Part shown: in pieces, positions 36,672 through 45,598 of the stretch
Layout: each line of letters begins with the position of its first letter
How positions within the stretch are numbered: position 1 is the stretch's first letter
NCBI GenBank assembly: GCA_947177575.1
Contig: CAMWVA010000009.1
Span: 1-49,237, forward strand
Source of the DNA: an uncultured Porphyromonadaceae bacterium
GTDB taxonomy: Bacteria > Bacteroidota > Bacteroidia > Bacteroidales > Muribaculaceae
Length of the DNA: 49,237 nt
Direction of reading: 5' to 3'
Made by a program: the position numbers and the translations under genes
Notes under the pieces: model-generated
What the model was told of the DNA's origin: nothing
The model's database searches: none
What the model saw: only the letters and a program-made list of their open reading frames with translations

Positions 36672-36827
36672 ATGAAAAGAACATTCCAGCCCTCAAACCG
36701 CAGAAGGGTCAACAAGCACGGTTTCCGTGAGAGAATGGCAACTAAGGACGGCCGCAAGGTTCTGTCGCGCCGTCGTGCCAAGGGTCGTGCCTCGCTGACT
36801 GTCAGCGACGGTATCGCCGGCAAGTAA
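36672..36827 (+). CDS. rpmH: 50S ribosomal protein L34
   Basis: 51 residues, very basic. It begins [21 protein letters not shown] and continues M.TKDGR.VL.RRRAKGR..L, which is the L34 signature at the normal length. It lies between the minus-strand efp and the small membrane protein, with its own promoter and a strong terminator. It is not next to dnaA or rnpA here, as is usual in Bacteroidetes. Confidence 0.97.
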   Translation: MKRTFQPSNRRRVNKHGFRERMATKDGRKVLSRRRAKGRASLTVSDGIAGK

Positions 36828-36844
36828 CAAAAACTCCTTCACTA

Positions 36845-36900
36845 AAACACCCGTCCCCCCGTCAACGCTCAGAGGCGTCGGCGGGGGGACGGGTGTTTTC
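36845..36900 (+). terminator. Terminator after rpmH
   Basis: A very GC-rich stem: ACACCCGTCCCCCC pairs with GGGGGGACGGGTGT around an inner GACGCC-type hairpin, followed by TTTT. It starts about 18 bp after the rpmH stop. Confidence 0.9.
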
Positions 36901-36940
36901 TGTTTCTGTTATATTATTCTGATAATCATAAATAACATTA

Positions 36941-37177
36941 TCAGTTACCGTTGATAACACCTGTTGAATCCTCAAGCAGACCGATACTGAAGATCCACCA
37001 CAACAGAATTACTATCAGGACCAGCACTCCAAGCCAGATCCAAAGTTTGTTAGTACGACGTGTTGACATACGTTTACGGTTTTTGCCTTCTGCCGTAAGG
37101 CTCTGGGCGATTATGTCGGCGTTATCCGTCTGGTTGGCGCCTTGATTGTTTCTGAGATTATTTGCGTTCTTATCCAT
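36941..37177 (-). CDS. Small single-pass membrane protein, unknown function
   Basis: 78 residues from the ATG at 37177 (MDKNANNLRNNQ). It has an Asn/Gln-rich soluble head, a basic stretch (KNRKRMSTRRTNK), one transmembrane helix (LWIWLGVLVLIVILLWWIF) and a short acidic tail. By the positive-inside rule the head is cytoplasmic. I do not recognise a family. A 10-bp inverted repeat (37174-37183 with 37210-37219) places the start codon inside a possible hairpin. Alone between rpmH and dnaB, it is not obviously part of an operon. Confidence 0.65.
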   Translation of the reverse strand: MDKNANNLRNNQGANQTDNADIIAQSLTAEGKNRKRMSTRRTNKLWIWLGVLVLIVILLWWIFSIGLLEDSTGVINGN

Positions 37178-37309
37178 AACCTTGTGTTTTTGATTTTTTA
37201 TATTTAACAAAGGTTATGGCATAGTAGTTCACGAAAATTCACATTTCCCGTTTATTTATTATTTTTATCGTTACGGTTTTTGTATTTCTGTAATTCCTTT
37301 AAAGAATTT

Positions 37310-38887
37310 TCAGAAAGGGAAATCGTTGTCGTTCGGACCGGGTGAAAGGTCGGGCATACCCGGAGTTGACAGAGTATTGGGAGCGAAATTGAAGCCGCCG
37401 GAATTTGATGCCGGAGGTTGACCGGGAGCGTTGTTCATGCGGCTTTCGAGTTTGACAGTTGAGTCGCTTAGGGTCTGTTTCATCATACGGTAGCCTTCTT
37501 CCCAGTTCTCGAATTTAGCGAATTTTGAGACGAAGCGTAGCTTAACATCACCTACGGCACCGCTTCGGTGTTTTGCAATGATAAGTTCGGCAAGGCCGCG
37601 TATATCGTTGCCATTGGCATCTTCGCCACTCTTGGTGTAATATTCCGGACGGTGTATGAAACATACTATATCAGCGTCTTGCTCTATGGCACCGGACTCA
37701 CGCAGGTCGGAGAGTACGGGACGTTTATCCTCACGGGTCTCGGTAGAACGGTTGAGCTGGGAAAGTGCTATGATAGGTATATTAAGCTCTTTTGCCAGCG
37801 CTTTCAGCGAACGTGATATAGTGCTGACTTCCTGTTCTCGACTGCCGAGCTTCATGCCCGATGCATTCATGAGTTGGAGGTAATCAATCATTATCATTTT
37901 GACTCCGCGTTCACGTACCAGACGACGTGCCTTTGTACGCAGTTCCGTTATGGAGAGACCCGGTGTCTCATCGAGATAGAGCGGCGCACTATAGACAGAA
38001 CGCAGACGGTTATTAAGGCGGTCCCATTCCTCAGGTGAGAGCTGTCCGCTTTTTATCTTTTCTCCCTCAAGTTCAGCTACATTACTTATAAGACGCTTTA
38101 CAAGCTGTACATTAGCCATCTCAAGGGTAAATATGGCGATAGGTATGTTATAATCAATAGCCATATTCTTTGCCATTGACAATACGAAAGCCGTCTTACC
38201 CATTGCCGGACGTGCAGCGATAATTATGAGGTCGGAATTTTGCCAGCCTGATGTCATACGGTCAAGGTCGGAATAGCCTGTCGACAGACCGGATAAACCT
38301 GTAGTAGTGTTGGCTGCTGTCTGTATCTGCTCGAGTGCGAGATTAAGTACCGGGTCTATCTGAGTGACATCACGTTTTAATTGAGTCTGGGATATATTGA
38401 ATAAACTGCCTTCAGCCTGCTGAAGCAAATCGTCAACATCATTGCTCTCATCGAAAGCTTTGGTCTCGATATCGACTGCAAAACTGATGAGACGACGGGC
38501 CAGATATTTCTGGGCTATAATTTTAGCGTGATATTCTATGTTGGCTGCCGAAAAGACACTTGTAGTAAGCTGCGTGACGCGGAACGCTCCGCCGACTTCG
38601 TTCAAAGTGCCGTTCTGACGCAACTGCTCGGTAACGGTCAGCATGTCGATAGGCCGCTGGTTGAAACCGAGAGTCTGTATGGCGTCGTAAATCTTCTGGT
38701 TGGCCGGGTCATAGAAACTTTCCGGTGTCAGAATATCACAGACGTTCATATAAGCGTCTTTCTCAAGCATAAGCGCACCCAATACCGCCTCTTCGAGATC
38801 TGTATCCCGAGGTGGCAGTTTACCCATTGAGTCGGTTATCGGCTGCTGAGGGCGGCGTGAGTTATATGAGCGTCGGTTATCGTCCAT
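37310..38887 (-). CDS. dnaB: Replicative DNA helicase DnaB
   Basis: 525 residues from the ATG at 38887 (MDDNRRSYNSRRP), chosen because earlier residues overlap the menA end and are not family-like. The N-terminal domain starts PPRDTDLEEAVLGALMLEKDA. The RecA-like domain has Walker A ARPAMGKTAF, IFTLEMANVQLVKR, Walker B MIMIDYLQLM and SQLNRSTETREDKRP..SDLRESGAIEQDAD. The tail is Gly/Pro/Asn-rich, as in other Bacteroidetes DnaB. It unwinds DNA at the fork as a hexamer. There is no sign of an intein. It is 37 bp downstream of menA. Confidence 0.97.
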   Translation of the reverse strand: MDDNRRSYNSRRPQQPITDSMGKLPPRDTDLEEAVLGALMLEKDAYMNVCDILTPESFYDPANQKIYDAIQTLGFNQRPIDMLTVTEQLRQNGTLNEVGGAFRVTQLTTSVFSAANIEYHAKIIAQKYLARRLISFAVDIETKAFDESNDVDDLLQQAEGSLFNISQTQLKRDVTQIDPVLNLALEQIQTAANTTTGLSGLSTGYSDLDRMTSGWQNSDLIIIAARPAMGKTAFVLSMAKNMAIDYNIPIAIFTLEMANVQLVKRLISNVAELEGEKIKSGQLSPEEWDRLNNRLRSVYSAPLYLDETPGLSITELRTKARRLVRERGVKMIMIDYLQLMNASGMKLGSREQEVSTISRSLKALAKELNIPIIALSQLNRSTETREDKRPVLSDLRESGAIEQDADIVCFIHRPEYYTKSGEDANGNDIRGLAELIIAKHRSGAVGDVKLRFVSKFAKFENWEEGYRMMKQTLSDSTVKLESRMNNAPGQPPASNSGGFNFAPNTLSTPGMPDLSPGPNDNDFPF

Positions 38888-38924
38888 GACGTATGAAGAG
38901 GTTATGTAATAGTTCGGTTGGTAA

Positions 38925-39830
38925 TCAGCCCTGCCAGATAGCACAGAGTATCACCATTGATATGCAGGTGATCAGCAGACTCATCGCTGTGTGTTTAAGT
39001 ACAGGATTGAGACCGGAGCCGCTGTTTTGACGCAATTCCTGCCAACAGGCATAGCTCCGTCCAAAACAAAAACCAGGCGGTACGAAGGAAATCCATAATG
39101 GTACGGCTGTATGCATCATAACTATATCAATGAGGATAGAAGCCACTATTAAATCAATCAGGTAAACTATGCTCATAGCACGGCGTCCGAAAATAACTAC
39201 TGTAGTGTGCTTGCCTACTGACTGGTCATCGTCTGCATCGCGGTAATTATTTACAATCAGTACATTAACCGCTAACAGACCGACTGCCACACCGGTTGGA
39301 AGCGCTAATCGCCACACCTCATGGTCCGGTGCCTGAAGCCATGCCGTGAAGGTAACAGGCACGATACCGAAAAATACCAGTACCGCTACATCTCCCAGTC
39401 CGTGATGTGACAAAGGCCATGGCCCAGTGCTATAAGCCACTGCGAATACGGCTACGGCTATACCTACTCCTATAAGCCACCATCCACCCCACCATATCAG
39501 TGACAGTCCGAGCAGGCAGGTGAAACCAAGTACGCCGTAAGTGGCATACAGCATTGCTTTGGGAGAAATGTCACCCTCGGTAACACCTCGCCGAAAGCCT
39601 TCCCGTCCCTTCCGGTCGAGTCCGTTGCGGTAATCGTAATACTCGTTAGCGAAGTTAGAGGCTATCTGTGCACCTACGGCAAAAAACAGGCATATCAGTG
39701 CCTGGGGCCAGGCGAAACTACCGACAGCCAGTGCACAGGCACATCCGGCCAGAACGCCGGCTACACTGACAGGTAAAGTGCGCAGACGCATGGCCTCAAG
39801 CCATGGTCTGAGGACAGCAGGGGAGGACAT
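38925..39830 (-). CDS. menA: 1,4-dihydroxy-2-naphthoate polyprenyltransferase
   Basis: 301 residues with about eight or nine hydrophobic helices. The two Asp-rich prenyltransferase motifs are present: NFANEYYDYRNGLD (about 60-73) and NNYRDADDDQSVGK (about 195-208). It attaches the prenyl chain to DHNA in menaquinone synthesis at the inner membrane. It starts 13 bp after the ADP-ribosylglycohydrolase stop on the same strand. The other men genes are not in the window. Confidence 0.94.
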   Translation of the reverse strand: MSSPAVLRPWLEAMRLRTLPVSVAGVLAGCACALAVGSFAWPQALICLFFAVGAQIASNFANEYYDYRNGLDRKGREGFRRGVTEGDISPKAMLYATYGVLGFTCLLGLSLIWWGGWWLIGVGIAVAVFAVAYSTGPWPLSHHGLGDVAVLVFFGIVPVTFTAWLQAPDHEVWRLALPTGVAVGLLAVNVLIVNNYRDADDDQSVGKHTTVVIFGRRAMSIVYLIDLIVASILIDIVMMHTAVPLWISFVPPGFCFGRSYACWQELRQNSGSGLNPVLKHTAMSLLITCISMVILCAIWQG

Positions 39831-39843
39831 GGAGGTTCAATCA

Positions 39844-40797
39844 TTAATGATGTTCGAGGTCGGCAAGTACGAAATCGCTCCAACGGTGTGCCAGGTCTTC
39901 AATTTTTTCGCGTTCGAGCAGACCTTCGATAAGATGTTTAGGCAGGGCATCGTAACCGTACTTTATTCCGGCCAGTGCCGTTGCCACCGCAGCATTGGTG
40001 TCGGCATCACCGCCGGCCATTACTATTGTGTAAAGAGTCTCTTCGAGCGAATTACAGTGCCACAGAGGCCACAGAGCAGCCATCATTGAGTGAGCGGCAT
40101 CGTTGTACAGTTCCTCATCATCGAGTTGCAGGTCAGCCAGACTTCCCTCGTAGGCACGGTACAGATAAGGTACTATCGTTTCGTCAAAATTTCGTGCCCA
40201 GCTTGTAAGGACTTCAATCGGAGTGACATGACCGTGCCAAAGCAGGTCATATCCTATATGGCCTACTATATGAGCCGTACACATGCAGCGTGTGCCATAG
40301 TGTGTAAGACGTACAAGAGCGGAGGTGTTTTCACGGGAATTGTTGTGCATTGTAGCACCTAAAATGCCGCGGCCGAGTGCTTCGTTGGTAGAGTCGAAAT
40401 GTCCCATCTGGCTCCATACCTTGCGGGTTGTACCGACAGGATCTGATACATATTCCGGATCTGAAAGACACCAGCGTATACAAGGTGTATAATCAGTAGT
40501 AGGGTCATCATTATACCACGCTACAAGCCGACTGGCTATAGCTTGTTGATCTACATGCCCTTGTTGGATAATTTCTTCAGCTATATGCAGCAACATCCGT
40601 GTGTCATTGGTGAAATCTCCACGTTGCCACTGACCGCGATGAGCGTCGCGTATTATCTGACTGTAATCAGTCAGTCCCTGCGGATAACGTAGGGCAGCTT
40701 CGTTACGGGTCATGAATTCGGTGCCCAGACCAAGAGCATCACCGATGGCATAACCCATAAAACCTCCTAACAGGCGCTGGCGGTAAATATCATTCAT
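39844..40797 (-). CDS. ADP-ribosylglycohydrolase-family protein
   Basis: 317 residues. Family motifs are GGFMGYAIGDALGLGTEF, a metal site TNDTRMLL (63-66 read TNDT where TDDT is usual), GRGILGATMHN and, near the C-terminus, GGDADTNAAVATALAG (from about 262). These proteins remove ADP-ribose from proteins or metabolites, as DraG and ARH enzymes do. The Asn in the first metal motif may alter metal binding, though it is seen in some relatives. It heads a minus-strand cluster with menA and dnaB and is divergent from the ATPase/TOPRIM gene. Confidence 0.88.
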   Translation of the reverse strand: MNDIYRQRLLGGFMGYAIGDALGLGTEFMTRNEAALRYPQGLTDYSQIIRDAHRGQWQRGDFTNDTRMLLHIAEEIIQQGHVDQQAIASRLVAWYNDDPTTDYTPCIRWCLSDPEYVSDPVGTTRKVWSQMGHFDSTNEALGRGILGATMHNNSRENTSALVRLTHYGTRCMCTAHIVGHIGYDLLWHGHVTPIEVLTSWARNFDETIVPYLYRAYEGSLADLQLDDEELYNDAAHSMMAALWPLWHCNSLEETLYTIVMAGGDADTNAAVATALAGIKYGYDALPKHLIEGLLEREKIEDLAHRWSDFVLADLEHH

Positions 40798-40856
40798 ACT
40801 GTGTGATATGAGTCATTGAGGTGAAAGGGAGGAATAGTTAAGAGGGAGAGTGACGG

Positions 40857-40864
40857 CAAAGTTA
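40857..40864 (-). promoter_or_regulatory. -7 element upstream of the ADP-ribosylglycohydrolase gene
   Basis: On the minus strand this reads TAACTTTG, 60 bp before the start codon; no clear -33 partner. The remaining bases up to 40999 are AT-rich and must hold the divergent promoter for the ATPase/TOPRIM gene, but I see no good consensus for that one. Confidence 0.5.
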
Positions 40865-40999
40865 ATAAAAAGAATTGAAAAATTCGGAATGACCGGACCG
40901 GAGAATGCCACAGCTTCTGTCGAAGGCACCGTTTTGATAGAAATATAACTAAACTCTGAAAGGACACAGTAATCTAAACTATAATTCAAATTTACTTAT

Positions 41000-42682
41000 A
41001 TGAATCTGATTACTTTGCCTCCTCGTCCGGACGGTAGTGTACCTCCTGTGCTACCCGAATCACGACAGATAACACTTGTGGGCGCTGCCGGTGCCGGAAA
41101 GAGCAGTTTTATGCAGCGCATGATAGCTGACTGCGGTGACCGGGCTTACCGGGTATCGGCTTTGGAAGCCTTTTATAGTCATCACGGTTGTAACTGTGAA
41201 ACAAATAATACTGCTCAGTCTCCCGATGCCTCCGGTTCGGTAGCTGCGCAATACAGGCGCATGGCTGCAGAGAGACCATATCTGCGTGATGACGCACCGA
41301 CTGATCTCGACAGGCTGGTATGCCTGCTTCTTACTGATGAATTTGAACATCTTCTTGACCTGAAGATTCGTCTTAATCAAGGGGAGAGTCTTCCTTCCGA
41401 CACAGCTCCTACACGTCTTGATACGTTGCGTAGTCTTTGGGAACGGATATTTCCTTCCAATCGTATAGTGCGTGCAGCCGGTTCGCTGATGTTTGAGACT
41501 TCTGCTGGTTCAGACCTTATCGACACACGGCGTCTGAGCCGCGGAGAACGTACTGTGCTGTATCATATAGCTGCCGTGCTTTACGCACCGCAGGGAGCAG
41601 TGGTATTTGTCGAGGAGCCCACACTGTTCGTACACCCGGCTATACTTAATAATCTGTGGACTTCACTTGAAAGACTACGTCCGGATTGCCGTTTCATCTA
41701 TGATTCGGTAGATGTGGACTTTGTAAATTCGCGAACAGCCAATATTATAATATGGGTTAAAAGCTACGATGCCTCATCTCATGCATGGGATTATGAAATG
41801 CTGCCGGCCAGTCATCTGAGCGATGACTTTTTTATAGACCTTATAGGCACACGTAAACCTGTACTGTTTATAGAGGGTGATGCCGAACGTAGCATTGATG
41901 CACGTCTTTATGCACTTGTCTTTTCCGACTATACGGTCAGGCCGTTAGGTTCATGTGACAGGGTGATTGAAGCCACACGTACATTTGGCTCATTACGTCC
42001 GATGCATCATCTTGACAGTCATGGTATAGTAGACCGTGACAGACGTACGGACATCGAAGTTGCCTATCTGCGGCGCAAAGGCATTGATGTGCCTGAAGTA
42101 GCAGAAATCGAGAATATATTTCTGACAGAAGGGGTAATAAGAGTTATGGCTGAAATGCGCGGTCGGAATGCAGACAGAGTGGTGGGACGTGTAAAAAAGG
42201 CTGTGTTAAATACTTTCAAGCGTCATATAGAGCAACAGGCTTTACAACATGTGCGTTATCGTGTCAAGCGTGAGGCGGAATGTAAGATAGATGCCCGTTT
42301 CAGCTGTATAACAGCTATGGAGCTTCATCTGTCACGTCTTGTGGAACGTCTGAGACCACGTGAACTATATAATAGTCTGGTAAAGGAATTTAAAGCTATG
42401 GTGACATCCGGTAACTATGCCGGAATACTGAAAGTATTTAATCATAAGCCTATGCTCGGTGATAGCGGAGTGGCTACATTATTGGGTTATAAAAATCGTG
42501 ATGAGTATATAAACGGTGTGCTTGACGCTCTGCGTAACCAAGACAGTTGGAGCCAGCATCTGGTGGCGGCTGTACGTGATTGTTTCACGTTGCCTGTGCC
42601 TGTAGAAAATGCCGGAAAAGGCAATAAGAATACGAAGGTTGTCGAAAGCTCGGGTAAGTCGCAACACAAACGCCACCAATAG
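41000..42682 (+). CDS. Fused ABC-type ATPase and TOPRIM (DUF4435) protein, PARIS/OLD-like
   Basis: 560 residues. The N-terminal half is an ABC/SMC-type ATPase: Walker A LVGAAGAGKSS (28-35), signature LSRGERT (179-185) and Walker B AVVFVEEPTLFVHP (201-214). From about residue 285 it becomes a DUF4435/TOPRIM-like nuclease: VLFIEGDAE with Glu292, then HGIVDRDRR with Asp345 and Asp347, then EIENIFL with Glu residues near 370. The TOPRIM acidic residues look intact. In PARIS anti-phage systems, AriA (ATPase) and AriB (DUF4435 TOPRIM) supply these same two parts, and fused forms are known. A defence role is therefore plausible but unproven. It stands between a divergent ADP-ribosylglycohydrolase and glgB. 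Confidence 0.8.
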   Translation: MNLITLPPRPDGSVPPVLPESRQITLVGAAGAGKSSFMQRMIADCGDRAYRVSALEAFYSHHGCNCETNNTAQSPDASGSVAAQYRRMAAERPYLRDDAPTDLDRLVCLLLTDEFEHLLDLKIRLNQGESLPSDTAPTRLDTLRSLWERIFPSNRIVRAAGSLMFETSAGSDLIDTRRLSRGERTVLYHIAAVLYAPQGAVVFVEEPTLFVHPAILNNLWTSLERLRPDCRFIYDSVDVDFVNSRTANIIIWVKSYDASSHAWDYEMLPASHLSDDFFIDLIGTRKPVLFIEGDAERSIDARLYALVFSDYTVRPLGSCDRVIEATRTFGSLRPMHHLDSHGIVDRDRRTDIEVAYLRRKGIDVPEVAEIENIFLTEGVIRVMAEMRGRNADRVVGRVKKAVLNTFKRHIEQQALQHVRYRVKREAECKIDARFSCITAMELHLSRLVERLRPRELYNSLVKEFKAMVTSGNYAGILKVFNHKPMLGDSGVATLLGYKNRDEYINGVLDALRNQDSWSQHLVAAVRDCFTLPVPVENAGKGNKNTKVVESSGKSQHKRHQ

Positions 42683-42735
42683 CGTTATTTATATAGTAAG
42701 AAACTTAACCCGTACTAAAAACACATACAGTCAAA

Positions 42736-44856
42736 ATGGGAAAAAAGAAACAATTAGCCATATTACGCAACGACCCGTGGCTTGAGCCTTTCGCGCCGGC
42801 CATCGAGGGACGTCATCAGGATGTGCTCCGCAAGTTACATGAGCTTACCGTCAATACAGACGGCTCACTCTCAGAGTTCGCAAACGCCTATAAGTATTTC
42901 GGTCTGCACCGTGAGGCTGACGGTAGCTGGATCTTCCGTGAGTTCGCACCGAATGCTACTAATATATGGCTGATAGGAACTTTCTCTGACTGGAAAGATG
43001 TTGACCGTTATCGTCTGAACAACATCGGTGACGGTGTGTGGGAGTTGCGTCTGCCGGCAGATGCCTTACATAACGGTGACCTTTACAAGATGCTGGTGAC
43101 ATGGGACGGCGGTCAGGGTGAACGTATACCTGCCTACGCTACCCGTGTGGTACAGGATCCCGATACTAAGATATTTTCAGCTGAGGTTTATGCTCCTGAG
43201 CACCCCTACGAGTTTAAGATAAAGAAATTTACTCCCGATACGAAACCGCTTCTTATCTACGAGTGCCACATCGGTATGGCCCAGCAAAAAGAGGGTGTCG
43301 GTACGTACCGTGAATTTATGGAGCAGACTCTGCCGCGTATAGCTAAAGACGGTTATAACGCTATACAGATTATGGCTATACAGGAGCACCCGTATTACGG
43401 CTCGTTCGGTTATCATGTCAGCAGTTTTTATGCAGCCTCATCGCGTTTCGGTACACCCGACGACCTTAAGGAGCTTATCGACCGTGCCCACGAAATGGGT
43501 ATAGCCGTTATCATGGATATAGTACATTCACATGCAGTCAAGAATGAAGTTGAGGGTCTCGGCCGCCTTGACGGTTCGTATGATCTCTACTTCTATGGTG
43601 ATAATCGCCGTGAGCATCCGGCATGGGATTCCCTTCTATTTGACTATGGTAAGAATTCGGTACTTCATTTCTTGCTTTCAAATTGTAAATTCTGGCTGGA
43701 GGAGTATAAATTCGATGGTTTCCGTTTTGACGGTGTGACTTCAATGCTCTATTATGATCACGGTTTAGGTAAAGCCTTCGGCAGCTATGATGATTACTAT
43801 GACGGCGGACAGGATACTAACGCACTTACATACCTGTCACTGGCTAATATATTGATACATGATGTTAATCCGCGTGCAGTCACCATAGCTGAAGAAATGA
43901 GCGGTATGCCGGGCCTGGCCATGAAGTTTGACGACGGCGGTATCGGTTTTGATTACCGTATGGCTATGGGTGTACCCGATTACTGGATAAAGATGATAAA
44001 GGAGAAGCGTGACGAAGACTGGCACCCGACTTCGATATTCTGGGAACTTACCAATCGTCGCGCTGACGAAAAGACAATATCATACTGCGAAAGTCACGAC
44101 CAGGCTCTTGTGGGCGATAAGACGCTTATATTCCGTCTTATCGACAAGGAGATGTATTGGCACATGATGGTAGATGACAATAATGGTATAGTGGCACGTG
44201 GTATGGCACTTCATAAAATGATACGTCTTGTCACCATAGCTACTATCAACGGTGGTTATCTTGATTTCATGGGTAATGAATTCGGTCATCCGGAATGGAT
44301 AGATTTCCCGCGCGAGGGTAACGGCTGGAGTTATAAATATGCACGTCGTCAGTGGGATCTTGTTGATCGTGAGGATTTGAAATATAAATATCTCAACGCT
44401 TTCGACAATGCTATGGTCGAATTGGTTTCCGGTGTCTATGACTTCCAGGCTCTGCCTGTAGACAAACTCTGGGAGAAAGATGATGATCAGGTATTAGCTT
44501 TCCGTCGTGGGGACCTTGTGTTTGTATTTAACTGGAATCCGGTTAAGTCGTTTACCGATTACGGATTTTTAGCTCCTGCCGGTGAATATGAGGTGGTAAT
44601 GGATAGTGACGCCCGCTGCTTCGGTGGTTTCGGCAACGTTGAGGACCGTATGCATCACTTTACTCAGGATGACCCGCTTTATTCACCTTCCGGCAAGGGC
44701 TGGCTGAAGCTTTATATTCCTGCCCGTTCGGCACAGGTGCTGCGTATGGTAAAGGCTAAACCCCGTCATAAAAACGTTAAAGAAAAGTCGGCCGGAACAA
44801 GTAAGACAGCCGCTAAGTCTGCCGCTAAGCCGGGACGTAAGAAGAAAGGGGAGTGA
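42736..44856 (+). CDS. glgB: 1,4-alpha-glucan branching enzyme
   Basis: 706 residues. An N-terminal CBM48-like domain (HREADGSWIFREFAPNATNIWLIG.FSDW) is followed by a GH13 barrel with HPYYGSFGYHVSSFYA, VIMDIVHSHA, the nucleophile Asp in DGFRFDGVTSM, the acid/base Glu in TIAEEMSGMP and the third Asp in CESHDQALVG. The C-terminal beta domain is followed by about 35 residues of Lys/Ala-rich tail (KAKPRHKNVKEKS..., KPGRKKKGE) that is not part of the enzyme fold. It adds alpha-1,6 branches to glycogen. Sequence style is closer to the eukaryote-like branching enzymes common in Bacteroidetes than to E. coli GlgB. It is 16 bp before cmk. Confidence 0.94.
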   Translation: MGKKKQLAILRNDPWLEPFAPAIEGRHQDVLRKLHELTVNTDGSLSEFANAYKYFGLHREADGSWIFREFAPNATNIWLIGTFSDWKDVDRYRLNNIGDGVWELRLPADALHNGDLYKMLVTWDGGQGERIPAYATRVVQDPDTKIFSAEVYAPEHPYEFKIKKFTPDTKPLLIYECHIGMAQQKEGVGTYREFMEQTLPRIAKDGYNAIQIMAIQEHPYYGSFGYHVSSFYAASSRFGTPDDLKELIDRAHEMGIAVIMDIVHSHAVKNEVEGLGRLDGSYDLYFYGDNRREHPAWDSLLFDYGKNSVLHFLLSNCKFWLEEYKFDGFRFDGVTSMLYYDHGLGKAFGSYDDYYDGGQDTNALTYLSLANILIHDVNPRAVTIAEEMSGMPGLAMKFDDGGIGFDYRMAMGVPDYWIKMIKEKRDEDWHPTSIFWELTNRRADEKTISYCESHDQALVGDKTLIFRLIDKEMYWHMMVDDNNGIVARGMALHKMIRLVTIATINGGYLDFMGNEFGHPEWIDFPREGNGWSYKYARRQWDLVDREDLKYKYLNAFDNAMVELVSGVYDFQALPVDKLWEKDDDQVLAFRRGDLVFVFNWNPVKSFTDYGFLAPAGEYEVVMDSDARCFGGFGNVEDRMHHFTQDDPLYSPSGKGWLKLYIPARSAQVLRMVKAKPRHKNVKEKSAGTSKTAAKSAAKPGRKKKGE

Positions 44857-44872
44857 AACTATTTTAACCGAA

Positions 44873-45598
44873 ATGGAAAATAACAGTAAACGAGCAGATA
44901 AAAAAATAACCATAGCTATAGACGGCTATTCATCGTCGGGTAAGAGCACTATGGCCCGCGAACTGGCACGACGTGTGGGTTATATATATGTTGACAGCGG
45001 TGCTATGTACCGCGCTGTGACACTTTATGCCTTACGTCATGGATTTGTAGGTCATGGTAAACCTCTTGACCGTGAAGCTCTTGTGGCTGCTTTGCCTGAA
45101 ATACACATAAGTTTTGCAGCAGCTACAGGTTCTGACGGAGTACAGCATACTTTGCTTAATGGTGAAGATGTCGAAAGTCAGATACGCGACCTTGAGGTCA
45201 GTTCATACGTGAGCCCTGTGGCTGAAGTAGCTGAGGTGCGTCGTGCACTGGTGCGTCTGCAACAGGAAATGGGGCGTGAGAAGGGTATAGTCATGGACGG
45301 ACGTGATATAGGCACAGCTGTCTTTCCAGATGCTGAGATGAAAGTGTTTGTCGACGCTTCTGCTTCCGAACGGGCGCGACGTCGCCTGCGCGAACTTGAG
45401 GCTAAAGGTGAAAAAGTAAGCTACGATGAAGTACTGCATAATATAGAAGAACGTGACCGCATTGATACGACACGTGAGGTATCTCCGTTGCGTAAAGCTG
45501 ATGATGCACACGTGCTTGACAATAGTACTCTCACACGTGAAGATCAGATGAAGTGGCTTATTGATTTATTTGATAGTATAACCGCGTCTCATGAGTGA
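44873..45598 (+). CDS. cmk: Cytidylate kinase
   Basis: 241 residues. P-loop AIDGYSSSGKSTMARELA, then YVDSGAMYRAVTLYALRHG, VMDGRDIGTAVFPDAEMKVFVDASASERARRR and the family's DRIDTTREVSPLRKADDA. It phosphorylates CMP and dCMP for nucleotide supply. The end overlaps ispH by 8 bp, placing it in a run of cmk, ispH and tadA. Confidence 0.96.
   Translation: MENNSKRADKKITIAIDGYSSSGKSTMARELARRVGYIYVDSGAMYRAVTLYALRHGFVGHGKPLDREALVAALPEIHISFAAATGSDGVQHTLLNGEDVESQIRDLEVSSYVSPVAEVAEVRRALVRLQQEMGREKGIVMDGRDIGTAVFPDAEMKVFVDASASERARRRLRELEAKGEKVSYDEVLHNIEERDRIDTTREVSPLRKADDAHVLDNSTLTREDQMKWLIDLFDSITASHE

Noticed and set aside
37310-38887. Intein in DnaB
   Set aside because: The helicase motifs run without interruption and the length is normal.
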